Shown here piece by piece: positions 8,735 through 16,686 of a stretch of 64,000 bases of DNA. A program made the translations under genes and the position numbers. The DNA lies in contig RJVL01000001.1 of the NCBI GenBank assembly GCA_003755025.1, positions 124,001-188,000 of the forward strand. The letters are read 5' to 3'. The number at the start of each line of letters is the position of its first letter. Positions within the stretch are counted from its first letter, which is position 1. The notes beneath the pieces were generated by a model. It searched no databases, was not told the DNA's origin, and worked only from the letters and a program-made list of their open reading frames with translations. Source of the stretch: Diaphorobacter nitroreducens. Its GTDB lineage: Bacteria > Pseudomonadota > Gammaproteobacteria > Burkholderiales > Burkholderiaceae_C.

Positions 8735-9655
8735 TTACCCCAGCGTGCGGCGCAGCCAGTCCGCGAAGGCCGCGCATTCCCAGCGGTCCATGGTGCCGGT
8801 GCGCCAGCACAGGTAGTGCGCGTAGGGGCTGGGGGCGTCGGTGTCGAACAGGCGTACCAGTGTGCCCTGGTCCAGCCAGGGCGCGGCGAGCTTGAGCCGT
8901 ACCGGGGCCACGCCCATGCCCGCCGCGGCAGCGTCGCACATCAGGCCCACGTCGTTGAATTGCGAGCCTTCGTTGGGTTCGGCCCAGGCCAGGCCCACGG
9001 CTGCGAACCAGCTGCGCCAGGGCTCCAGCGGGCTGCGCAGCAGGGGCAGGCCTTCCAGGTCCTCGGGGCGCTCGAAGGGGCCGTGCTCGCGCACGAAGCC
9101 GGGCGAGGCCAGGGGCGTGAGCACGTCGCGTGCGATCTCCACATGCTCCATGTCGGCGTAGTGGCCGGGGCCGTAGCGCACGACGAGGTCCGCGTCCTCC
9201 GCCACCACGTCCAGCAGCGGGATGGAGACCTGCAGGGCCAGGTCGATCTCGGGGTAGGTCTCGGTGAACTGGCGCAGCCGCGGGATGAGCAAGGCGCGGG
9301 CGAAGGTGGGGGTGACCGCGATCTTCAGCCGGCGCTTGCCCGGGGCCACTGCCGTGCCTGGGAAGCGCTGCAGCGCGGTGAGCCCCTCGCGCACATGGGC
9401 CAGATAGGCGCTGCCGTCGGTGGTCAGGGAAAAGTCGGCCCGCCCGAACAGCCGCGTGCCCAGGATCTGCTCCAGCTGCTTGACGCGGTGGCTTACGGCG
9501 CTGGGGGTGACGCACAGCTCATCGGCCGTCTGCGTCACGCTGCGCAGGCGCGCCAGCGCCTCGAAGGTCAGCAGGCACTGGATGGGCGGGATGCGCCGCA
9601 GGCTGGCGGCGTCCAGGGCCGCCTTGGCCGCGATGGAAAGGGATTGCGTGGCCAT
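8735..9655 (-). CDS. LysR-family regulator, GcvA-like
   Basis: A 306-residue transcription factor. The winged helix-turn-helix is at about 20-80 (LLTFEALARL, ADELCVTPSAVSHRVKQLE, LFGR), and the rest is the periplasmic-binding-protein-like effector domain, with GLMCDAAAAGMGVAPV near the effector pocket. Sequence style is that of the GcvA subgroup. It begins 24 bp after purU on the same strand, so the two are likely co-transcribed. GcvA controls glycine cleavage, and purU belongs to the same one-carbon network, so regulation of one-carbon genes is a reasonable inference, not shown directly. Confidence 0.92.
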   Translation of the reverse strand: MATQSLSIAAKAALDAASLRRIPPIQCLLTFEALARLRSVTQTADELCVTPSAVSHRVKQLEQILGTRLFGRADFSLTTDGSAYLAHVREGLTALQRFPGTAVAPGKRRLKIAVTPTFARALLIPRLRQFTETYPEIDLALQVSIPLLDVVAEDADLVVRYGPGHYADMEHVEIARDVLTPLASPGFVREHGPFERPEDLEGLPLLRSPLEPWRSWFAAVGLAWAEPNEGSQFNDVGLMCDAAAAGMGVAPVRLKLAAPWLDQGTLVRLFDTDAPSPYAHYLCWRTGTMDRWECAAFADWLRRTLG

Positions 9656-9679
9656 GGCGGCGTGTGGGGCAAGGCGGGT

Positions 9680-10528
9680 TCAGCGGAAGACGACGGTCTT
9701 GTGGCCGTTGAGCAGCACGCGGTGCTCGCTGTGCCACTTCACGGCGCGCGCCAACACCTGGCTTTCGGTGTCCCGCCCGCGGGCGGTGAGATCTTCCACG
9801 GTATCCGTGTGATCCGCTCTTGTAACATCTTGTTCGATAATCGGCCCCTCGTCGAGGTCGGCCGTCACGTAGTGGGCGGTAGCGCCAATCAGCTTCACCC
9901 CGCGGTCATGCGCCTGGTAATAGGGCTTGGCGCCCTTGAAGCTGGGCAGGAAGCTGTGGTGGATGTTGATCGCGCGGCCCGATAGCTTGGTGCACAGGTC
10001 GTTGGACAGCACTTGCATGTAGCGCGCCAGCACCACCAGTTCGGCCCCCTCGGCCTGGATGATCTCGTACTGCTTGGCCTCGGCTTGCGCCTTGGTGGCG
10101 GCGGTGACGGGGATGTGGTGGAAGGGGATGTTGTAGCTGGCCGCGAGCTGGTAGAAGTCGCGGTGGTTGCTGATGATGGCGCGGATGTCGATGGGCAGCA
10201 GACCGCTCTTGTAGCGAAACAGCAGGTCGTTGAGGCAGTGGCCTTCCTTGCTGACCATCAGCACGGTCTTCATGGCCGCGCTGGTGGCATGCAGGCTCCA
10301 GCGCATGCTGTGCTCTTCGGCAAAGGTGGCCAGTTCGGCCTTGAGGGTGGCTTCGTCGGTGGACTCGCATGCGAATTGCACGCGCATGAAGAAAAGGCCG
10401 GTGCCCTGGTCGTTGTACTGAGCGGCTTCCTCGATGTTGCCGCCGTGGTCCAGCAGGAAGCCGGAGACGGCGTGCACCAGCCCGAGCCGGTCGGGGCAGG
10501 ACAGTGTCAGGATGTAGGAATGGGTCAT
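9680..10528 (-). CDS. purU: Formyltetrahydrofolate deformylase
   Basis: A 282-residue enzyme that hydrolyses 10-formyl-THF to THF and formate, balancing one-carbon pools and feeding formate to purine synthesis. An N-terminal ACT domain (about 5-80, SYILTLSCPDRLGLVHAVSG) is followed by a formyltransferase domain containing the active-site INIHHSFLPSF and the HYVTADLDEGPIIEQ segment with the catalytic His and Asp. The frame runs on upstream, but homology starts at MTHSYIL, ATG 10528. It is divergent from the PAS-GGDEF-EAL gene with a 45 bp gap. Confidence 0.95.
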   Translation of the reverse strand: MTHSYILTLSCPDRLGLVHAVSGFLLDHGGNIEEAAQYNDQGTGLFFMRVQFACESTDEATLKAELATFAEEHSMRWSLHATSAAMKTVLMVSKEGHCLNDLLFRYKSGLLPIDIRAIISNHRDFYQLAASYNIPFHHIPVTAATKAQAEAKQYEIIQAEGAELVVLARYMQVLSNDLCTKLSGRAINIHHSFLPSFKGAKPYYQAHDRGVKLIGATAHYVTADLDEGPIIEQDVTRADHTDTVEDLTARGRDTESQVLARAVKWHSEHRVLLNGHKTVVFR

Positions 10529-10573
10529 ATGCTGCGATTGTCGCAGCACGCGAGGCCCCTTCAGGAGTGTGGA

Positions 10574-12901
10574 TTGCTGAGTAAAGGCGCGGGCCGCAGG
10601 CCCTCGTGGAGGCCCCTGCAGGGCCGCTGGATGTTGGCGCTGGCCGTTGTTGCCATGGGTGCGGCCTGGGCCTGGGCGGGTGCGGCCGCCTTGCAGTACC
10701 TGCCCCTGGAGCCGCAGGCGCTGCAGACCCTGCTGCAGTACAAGAGCGGGCTGGACGCCGTGCTGGCGGGCGCACTGCTGGGCTGGCTCCTGCTGCGCTG
10801 GCGCCGGGGCGGGAGCCGGCGCACCCTGGCGCGCCGGGTGGAGCAGGTGCTGCGCCACGCGCCCGCCGGCATGGCGCGGCTGAGCATGGACGGCCGCCTG
10901 GTGTGGGCCAATGAACGCCTGCGAGAATGGTTGGGCGTGGCGCCGCACGAGCCGCTGCCGCAGATCGACTTCCGCACGCTGGTGCGCCCGCACGACAGCG
11001 ATTGGGCACAGCGGCAACTGCAGCGGCTGCGCGCCGGCGAGATCGACCATTACCAGGGCGAGCGCTGGTGCCGCAACCAGCGCGATGGATCGCAGCTGCC
11101 CGTGCTGTGCACCGTGAGCCATGTGCTGGCCCTGGAGAGCGAGCCCGACCACCTAGTGTGCGTACTGCAGTCCCTGCGCGAAGTGCATGCCGCGCGCGAC
11201 GCGCAGGCGCTCAGCGAACAGCGCTGGCGCCTGGCGGCCACGGTGGTGGATAACACCATCGAAGGCGTGGTGGTCACCGATGCCGACGGCCGCATCCTTT
11301 CGGTCAACCCGGCCGTCACGCGGCTCATGGGCTATACCGAGGAAGAGTTGCTGGGCCAGAACCCGCGCGTGTTCAAGTCGGGGCGGCACGGACCGGCGTT
11401 CTACGAGGCCATGTGGGACACCATGCGCCAGACGGGCCACTGGCAGGGGGAGATCTGGAACCGGCGCAAGAACGGCGAGGTGTTCCCGGAGCGCATGTCG
11501 CTCTCGGCCGTGCGCGGCGCGGACGGCGCGGTGACGCACTACGTGTGCATGTTCACCGACATCTCCGAGGAAAAGGCCCAGCACCAGCGCCTGGAGTTTC
11601 TGGCGCACTGCGACCCGCTGACCGGCCTGCCCAATCGCGCCTGGTTTGGCGAGCAGCTCGACAGCGCCGTGCGCCAGGCACAGGACAGCGGCGAGCAGAT
11701 GGCCCTGCTGCTCCTGAACCTGGACCGCTTCAAGGACGTGAACGACAGCTACGGCCACGCCGTGGGCGACGAGGTGCTCAGGCACATCACCCGCCAGGTG
11801 GAGCAGAGCCTGCGCCCGGGCGATCTGCTGGGGCGGCTGGCAGGCGACGAGATCGCCGTGCTGGCCCGCCACCTGCGCCATGCGGACGGCGCGGCAGCCG
11901 TGGCGCGGCACCTGATCGCCGCGGCCAGTACGCCCTGGAGCACGCCCGACGGCATCGAGGTGGTGGTGGGCGTGAGCGTGGGCATCTGCATGTTCCCCGG
12001 GCATGCGCGGACCACCGAGGCGCTGCTGCAGGGCGCGCATTCCTCGGTGTACGGCGCCAAGGCCCGCGGGCGCGGCGCGTATTGCTTTTTTGACGAATCG
12101 CTCATTCAGGCCGCGCGCGAGCGCCTGGAGATCGAGGCGCGGCTGCGCGTGGCCCTGGCGCAGGGGCACCTGCGGCTGTACTACCAACCGCAGGTATGCA
12201 TCGCCACCGGCCGGATCATGGGGGCCGAGGCGCTGGTGCGCTGGCTGGACCCGCAAGAGGGCATGATCTCGCCCGCGCGCTTCATCCCCGTGGCCGAGAC
12301 CTCGGGCGTGATCGGCCCGCTGGGCCAGTGGGTGATGCGCGCCGCCTGCGAGCAGGGCCAACGCTGGCGCGCCGACGGCCTGCCGGAGATCCGCCTGGCC
12401 ATCAACCTCTCGCCGCGCCAGTTCCAGTTGACCGACGTGGCCGCCTGCGCCGCCGAGGCGCTCAAGGCCAGCGGTTTCCCGGCCCGCTGCCTGGAGCTGG
12501 AACTGACCGAGTCGGTGCTGGCCGAGCGGCCCGACGAGATCCGCGCCGTGCTGCAACGCCTGCAGCAGCTGGGCGTGCGCATGGCGGTGGACGACTTCGG
12601 GACCGGCTATTCGTCCCTGGCGCACCTCAAGCGCTTTCCCATCGACGTGCTCAAGATCGACCAGGGCTTCATCCGCGACATTCCCCGCAGCGCCGACGAC
12701 ATGGCCATCAGCGCTGCCATCGTTGCCATGGGGCACAGCCTGGGGCTGTCGGTGCTGGCCGAGGGGGTGGAGACGCCGCAGCAGCTGGCGTTCCTGCGCG
12801 AGCGCGGCTGCGACGCCTACCAGGGCTACCTGTGCAGCCGTCCCTTGCCGGCGGAGGAGTTCGCCCGGCTGCTGCAGGCGCACAACGGCATGGCGGGCTG
12901 A
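10574..12901 (+). CDS. Membrane PAS-PAS-GGDEF-EAL protein, probable c-di-GMP phosphodiesterase
   Basis: About 775 residues. Two membrane helices lie in the first 75 residues, followed by a degenerate PAS (about 90-200), a clear PAS with PAC (about 218-335, GVVVTDADGRILSVNPA, MGYTEEELLGQ), a GGDEF domain (about 345-505) and an EAL domain (about 520-770). The GGDEF signature reads AGDEI at 423-427, a changed catalytic loop. EAL is intact at 552-554, with DDFGTGYSSL present. It probably degrades c-di-GMP in response to a redox or small-molecule cue. The start is a TTG with AGGAG 6 nt upstream; the first ATG is at 10631. Longer versions of the frame lie opposite purU and are not real. Confidence 0.88.
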   Translation: MLSKGAGRRPSWRPLQGRWMLALAVVAMGAAWAWAGAAALQYLPLEPQALQTLLQYKSGLDAVLAGALLGWLLLRWRRGGSRRTLARRVEQVLRHAPAGMARLSMDGRLVWANERLREWLGVAPHEPLPQIDFRTLVRPHDSDWAQRQLQRLRAGEIDHYQGERWCRNQRDGSQLPVLCTVSHVLALESEPDHLVCVLQSLREVHAARDAQALSEQRWRLAATVVDNTIEGVVVTDADGRILSVNPAVTRLMGYTEEELLGQNPRVFKSGRHGPAFYEAMWDTMRQTGHWQGEIWNRRKNGEVFPERMSLSAVRGADGAVTHYVCMFTDISEEKAQHQRLEFLAHCDPLTGLPNRAWFGEQLDSAVRQAQDSGEQMALLLLNLDRFKDVNDSYGHAVGDEVLRHITRQVEQSLRPGDLLGRLAGDEIAVLARHLRHADGAAAVARHLIAAASTPWSTPDGIEVVVGVSVGICMFPGHARTTEALLQGAHSSVYGAKARGRGAYCFFDESLIQAARERLEIEARLRVALAQGHLRLYYQPQVCIATGRIMGAEALVRWLDPQEGMISPARFIPVAETSGVIGPLGQWVMRAACEQGQRWRADGLPEIRLAINLSPRQFQLTDVAACAAEALKASGFPARCLELELTESVLAERPDEIRAVLQRLQQLGVRMAVDDFGTGYSSLAHLKRFPIDVLKIDQGFIRDIPRSADDMAISAAIVAMGHSLGLSVLAEGVETPQQLAFLRERGCDAYQGYLCSRPLPAEEFARLLQAHNGMAG

Positions 12902-12928
12902 GCGAGCGCGGGCTGGGGCCGGCGTCCG

Positions 12929-13783
12929 CTACGGCGCGGACGGCGGGCCGGGCCAGCGCTCGCGCAGCTCCGCGCACGGGTCGTGGGGCGTCAGCGCCGG
13001 CGTGCGGTGGACGTAATCCGCTTCGCTTTCAATAGCTTCTCGCGCTTGTCCCGCTTGGGCTATTGCCACTTTTGACGTGAAATCACTCGGCAGCCACGTG
13101 GGCACGCCCAAGCTGCGCTGCACATGGCCGAAGCCCGCCACCAGCAATACCGTGCGGCCGGGGCGGTGGGCGGCCTGCACGGCGCGCGCCATGCGGGCGT
13201 CCCGCGCCAACTGGATGCGCACCATGGGCATCAGCCGCTGCGCCGGCACCAGGCCGCAGTGGCCCTCCTCGATCGCGGTGCGCTGGCGCGCCAGCGCGGC
13301 GGGAGGCAAGTGCGTGTCCAGCGCGGTGTCGCGCATGGCTTGCGGCATCTGGCTGCGCGGCAGGTTACCGCCGCGCACCGGCACGCCCGCGGCCACGGCA
13401 GCCATCACCACCGGCGCATAGCGGTCCCAGGGCCAGGCCTGTTCATCCCATTGCAGCGCGGCGCGCACCTGGGCAGCGCCCGCGTCCGGCGGCAGGCCAT
13501 CGGTGCCCGCGCCTTCGGGCGCCATCTCCAACACCAGGGCCGCAAGGCGCTGGCGCGCGGCGAGCCACTGGACCGTGTGCCGCTGCCACTGTTGGTGGGC
13601 GGCGGCGTCATGCTGCTCGCCCAGCAGTAGGGCGTCCACGGGCGGCCAGCGCTCCAGTTGGGCGTCCCAGGCGGCGTTGCCCGCGGTGGTTGGTGCCGAC
13701 TGCTCCAGAAGTGTGGTACAGCCGGCGGCGAATGCCAGAGCCAGCGTGGCGAGCAGAAAGCGGTACAGCGGTAGGGTTGGCAT
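12929..13783 (-). CDS. ChaN-like lipoprotein
   Basis: A 284-residue lipoprotein. The signal peptide ends in the lipobox LAFAAGC (Cys22). The ChaN (PF04187-type) core shows DALLLGEQHD (about 50-60), LVLEMAPEG, the Trp-rich QWDEQAWPWDRYAPVV, RGGNLPRSQM and a late VLLVAGFGHVQRSLGVP. Relatives bind haem or iron at the outer membrane. Residues about 236-251 are encoded by a copy of the dispersed repeat (13031-13077), which appears to have been inserted in frame near the C-terminus. An upstream in-frame ATG at 13813 would spoil the signal peptide. Confidence 0.85.
   Translation of the reverse strand: MPTLPLYRFLLATLALAFAAGCTTLLEQSAPTTAGNAAWDAQLERWPPVDALLLGEQHDAAAHQQWQRHTVQWLAARQRLAALVLEMAPEGAGTDGLPPDAGAAQVRAALQWDEQAWPWDRYAPVVMAAVAAGVPVRGGNLPRSQMPQAMRDTALDTHLPPAALARQRTAIEEGHCGLVPAQRLMPMVRIQLARDARMARAVQAAHRPGRTVLLVAGFGHVQRSLGVPTWLPSDFTSKVAIAQAGQAREAIESEADYVHRTPALTPHDPCAELRERWPGPPSAP
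13031..13077 (-). repeat. Dispersed palindromic repeat, copy 3, inside the ChaN-like gene
   Basis: AATAGCTTCTCGCGCTTG followed by CGCTTGGGCTATTGCC and ACTTTTGA matches the family position by position. It is translated as part of the ChaN-like lipoprotein (SKVAIAQAGQAREAIE). Strand and frame are the same as in the copy inside the aminopeptidase gene at 45160-45220. Confidence 0.75.
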
Positions 13784-14074
13784 GCCCAATGGTAGGACGT
13801 GGCGGCATTGCAACCGGGCGTAAATGTGACTTGCATGAGGAGCGCTTTGGGCCGTAATTTGCGGCGGGCCGCGCCACGGGCGGCTGGCGTGCTACAGGAA
13901 ACGGAGAGCGCAACTAGGCTGCACGGCCGCGTGACCGCCGAGGCGACAACGACTTCGCAGGGTCTTCATGTAAGGTTCGCGGCGAAGCGTCCCGCGCGGT
14001 GTGAAAATTCGAGAATTGCCGCCGCGCTTGGGTCGCGGCGTGCACGTCAGTTAGATCCTTTCGGAGCCCCTTCC
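13784..14074 (+). other. Intergenic region before the class II ribonucleotide reductase
   Basis: A 291-bp gap between divergent genes. I looked for a cobalamin riboswitch, which often precedes B12-dependent enzymes, and saw neither the B12-box consensus nor its usual fold. A plausible ribosome-binding stretch (TCGGAG) lies about 10 nt before the ATG at 14075. No clear promoter or operator stands out. Confidence 0.4.
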
Positions 14075-16516
14075 ATGCAGCGTGAAATCACCGACCTTGC
14101 CCCCGCCCTGTCTACACAACCCATCAGCATGGATGTGCTGAAGGAGAAATACTTCAAAGACGGCGAGAGCGATGTCGAGGATCTGTTCCGCCGCGTGGCG
14201 CGGGCGTTGGCCTCGGTCGAGCGCGAGGACATGCGCCAGGCCCTGGAGGCGCGCTTCCTGGACAACCTGCGTGCCGGCGCCATCGGGGCGGGGCGCATCA
14301 TGAGCGCTGCCGGCACCGACATCCAGGCCACCCTCATCAACTGCTTCGTGCAGCCCGTGGGCGACTGCATCCAGGGCGTGGACGACGCGGGCTACCCCGG
14401 CATCTACGAGGCCCTGCGCGAGGCCGCCGAGACCATGCGCCGCGGCGGCGGCGTGGGCTACGACTTCTCGCGCATCCGCCCGCGCGGCGCGCTGGTGAAG
14501 GGCACGGCCTCCATGGCCTCGGGCCCCTGCAGTTACATCAACGTCTTCGACCAGTCCTGCTCCACGGTGGAGAGTGCGGGCGCGCGCCGCGGCGCGCAGA
14601 TGGGCGTGCTGCGCATCGACCACCCGGACGTGCTGGACTTCATCACCGCCAAGCGTACGCCGGGCCGCTGGAACAATTTCAATGTGTCCGTGGGCGTGCC
14701 CGATGCCTTCATGGAGGCGGTGGAGCAGGACCGTGATTGGGAGCTGGTGCATGGCGCCGCGCCCGGTGCGGAGCTGCAGGCCCAGGGCGCACACCAGCGT
14801 GCCGACGGCCAGTGGGTGTACCGCACGGTGCGCGCGCGCGAATTGTGGGACACGATCATGAAGTCGGCCTACGACTTCGCTGAGCCCGGCATCCTGTTCC
14901 TGGACCAGATCAACACCGACAACAACCTGCACTACACGGAGACCATCCAGGCGACCAACCCGTGTGGCGAGCAGCCGCTGCCGCCCTACGGCTGCTGCGA
15001 CCTGGGCCCGGTCATCCTCACACGCTTCGTGCGCAACCCGTTTGGGCTGCATGGCGAGGCGTCGTTCGACTTCGATGCCTTCGAGCAGGCCGTGGCCACC
15101 CAGGTACGCGCGCTGGACAACGTGCTGGACGTGACCTTCTGGCCTCTGCCGCAGCAGCAGGCCGAGTCGGCGGCCAAGCGCCGCATCGGCGTGGGCTTCA
15201 CGGGCATGGGCAACACTCTCGCCATGCTGTGCAAGCGCTACGACCGCCAGGAAGGGCGCGACATGGCGGTACAGATCGCCGAGCGCATGCGCAACGCGGC
15301 CTACCGCGCGTCGGTGGAACTGGCGAAGGAAAAGGGCGCATTCCCCAAGTTCGATGCCGATGGCTACCTGGCCAAGGGCACCTTCGCCAGCCGCCTGCCC
15401 GCGGACATCCAGAAGGCCATCCGCAAGCACGGCATCCGCAACAGCCACCTGCTGTCCATCGCGCCCACGGGCACGGTGAGCCTGGCTTTCGCCGACAACG
15501 CCTCCAACGGCATCGAGCCGCCGTTCTCCTGGAGCTACACGCGCCGCAAGCGCGAGGCCGACGGCAGCAAGAGCGAGTACGTGGTGGAGGACTACGCCTG
15601 GCGTCTGTACAAGACGCTGGGCGGCGACGTGAACCATCTGCCTGCGTACTTCGTGAGCGCCATGGACATGGCCGCCGCCGACCACGTGGCCATGATGGAG
15701 GCCGTGCAGCCCTTCGTGGACACGGCGATCTCCAAGACCGTGAACGTGCCCGAGGACTACCCCTACGCCGATTTCAAGGGCCTGTACATGCAGGCCTGGC
15801 ACTCGGGCCTGAAGGGCCTGGCCACCTACCGTCCCAACAGCATCCTGGGCGCCGTGCTGGAAGTCACGCCCGCCGCAGCGCCGGCCCCCGTCGCCGCACC
15901 CGAGGCCGCGCCCGCCCCGGTGGTGGTGGACCCCATGCGCACCATGATCGAGAGCCGTCCCACGGGCGGCCTGTCGGCCGTGGCGGAGAAGCTGGAGTAT
16001 TGGACGCAGGAAGGCCACAAGACGCTGTACCTGATCGTCTCCTTCCTGCCCGTGCCTGACGGGCGCGGCGGCACGGTGGACCGCGCCATCGAGTTCTTCA
16101 TGCCCGTGGGCCAGAGCGGCGAATCGCAGCAGTGGATCACCTCCAGCATGCGCCTGCTGTCGCTGGCCGCGCGCGGTGGCTTCCTGGAGCGCGCGCTGTC
16201 CGACATGCGCAAGGTGGCCTGGGACCGCGGCCCCGTGCGCCTGGGCACGCACCAGAAGGCCGACGGCACCCACGTGCCGCTGTGGCACGACTCCGAGGTG
16301 GCCGCCATCGCGTATGCCGTGCAGAACATCCTGGCCCAGCGTGCCATGCCGCAGCAGCAGGTGCTGCCGCTGGACGAGCCCGCCGCAGCGCCCGCGACCG
16401 GCATGCCCCCGGCCATGGCCGGCAAGAAGTGCAATGAGTGCGGTGCCCACGCCGTGATCCGCAAGGATGGCTGCGACTACTGCACCCAGTGCGGCGCCCT
16501 GGGCAGCTGCGGCTGA
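14075..16516 (+). CDS. nrdJ: Adenosylcobalamin-dependent (class II) ribonucleotide reductase
   Basis: An 813-residue enzyme that reduces ribonucleotides to deoxyribonucleotides using B12, with or without oxygen. The catalytic barrel has [34 protein letters not shown], the active-site [10 protein letters not shown] (N295, C297, E299) and [13 protein letters not shown]. After about residue 595 an Ala/Pro linker leads to a TSCPD-type domain (about 620-760) and a C-terminal Cys-rich tail with CNEC and CDYCTQC, expected to carry electrons or zinc. The frame is open further upstream, but MQREITDL at 14075 is the natural start. Its position beside the nitrate genes fits anaerobic DNA synthesis. A strong terminator follows. 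Confidence 0.93.
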   Translation: MQREITDLAPALSTQPISMDVLKEKYFKDGESDVEDLFRRVARALASVEREDMRQALEARFLDNLRAGAIGAGRIMSAAGTDIQATLINCFVQPVGDCIQGVDDAGYPGIYEALREAAETMRRGGGVGYDFSRIRPRGALVKGTASMASGPCSYINVFDQSCSTVESAGARRGAQMGVLRIDHPDVLDFITAKRTPGRWNNFNVSVGVPDAFMEAVEQDRDWELVHGAAPGAELQAQGAHQRADGQWVYRTVRARELWDTIMKSAYDFAEPGILFLDQINTDNNLHYTETIQATNPCGEQPLPPYGCCDLGPVILTRFVRNPFGLHGEASFDFDAFEQAVATQVRALDNVLDVTFWPLPQQQAESAAKRRIGVGFTGMGNTLAMLCKRYDRQEGRDMAVQIAERMRNAAYRASVELAKEKGAFPKFDADGYLAKGTFASRLPADIQKAIRKHGIRNSHLLSIAPTGTVSLAFADNASNGIEPPFSWSYTRRKREADGSKSEYVVEDYAWRLYKTLGGDVNHLPAYFVSAMDMAAADHVAMMEAVQPFVDTAISKTVNVPEDYPYADFKGLYMQAWHSGLKGLATYRPNSILGAVLEVTPAAAPAPVAAPEAAPAPVVVDPMRTMIESRPTGGLSAVAEKLEYWTQEGHKTLYLIVSFLPVPDGRGGTVDRAIEFFMPVGQSGESQQWITSSMRLLSLAARGGFLERALSDMRKVAWDRGPVRLGTHQKADGTHVPLWHDSEVAAIAYAVQNILAQRAMPQQQVLPLDEPAAAPATGMPPAMAGKKCNECGAHAVIRKDGCDYCTQCGALGSCG

Positions 16517-16525
16517 GCAGACCGG

Positions 16526-16552
16526 AACGCCCTGGCAACACCAGGGCGTTTA
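16526..16552 (+). terminator. Intrinsic terminator after nrdJ
   Basis: A perfect 10-bp stem (16526-16535 with 16541-16550), 5-nt loop CAACA, ending in TTT. It separates nrdJ from repeat copy 4 and narX. Confidence 0.85.
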
Positions 16553-16611
16553 CTATCAATATGATAGCTATTCGCGCTTGATGGGAGCGCGCGAAAGCAT
16601 GTTTTCGCTTG
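16552..16611 (-). repeat. Dispersed palindromic repeat, copy 4
   Basis: ACTATCAATATGATAGCT, then TCGCGCTTGATGGGAGCGCGCGA as the arms and a GTTTTCGCTTG tail. The minus-strand family frame is open here (HAFARSHQARIAI). It lies between the nrdJ terminator and the narX control region. Confidence 0.85.
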
Positions 16612-16639
16612 TATGCCGCGGCCATAGGCTTGAGCAAAC

Positions 16640-16653
16640 TTGACTTCCATCAA
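16640..16653 (+). promoter_or_regulatory. FNR/ANR-type box ahead of narX
   Basis: TTGACTTCCATCAA matches the FNR consensus TTGAT-N4-ATCAA at 9 of 10 fixed positions. A TACACT -10-like hexamer lies at 16675-16680, so an activator bound here would sit about 40 bp upstream of a start near 16687. That spacing is the classic class II arrangement and would put the first transcribed base at the narX ATG. Family knowledge makes anaerobic activation by an FNR homologue likely. Confidence 0.65.
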
Positions 16654-16686
16654 GACATTTCAAAAGCGCGTGCCTACACTGCCGCC

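Noticed and set aside
10013-10573. Upstream extension of the PAS-GGDEF-EAL frame
   Set aside because: It lies opposite purU, lacks homology and is replaced by a TTG start with a good ribosome binding site.
13784-14074. Possible cobalamin riboswitch before the B12-dependent ribonucleotide reductase
   Set aside because: No B12-box consensus and no matching fold could be found by eye.
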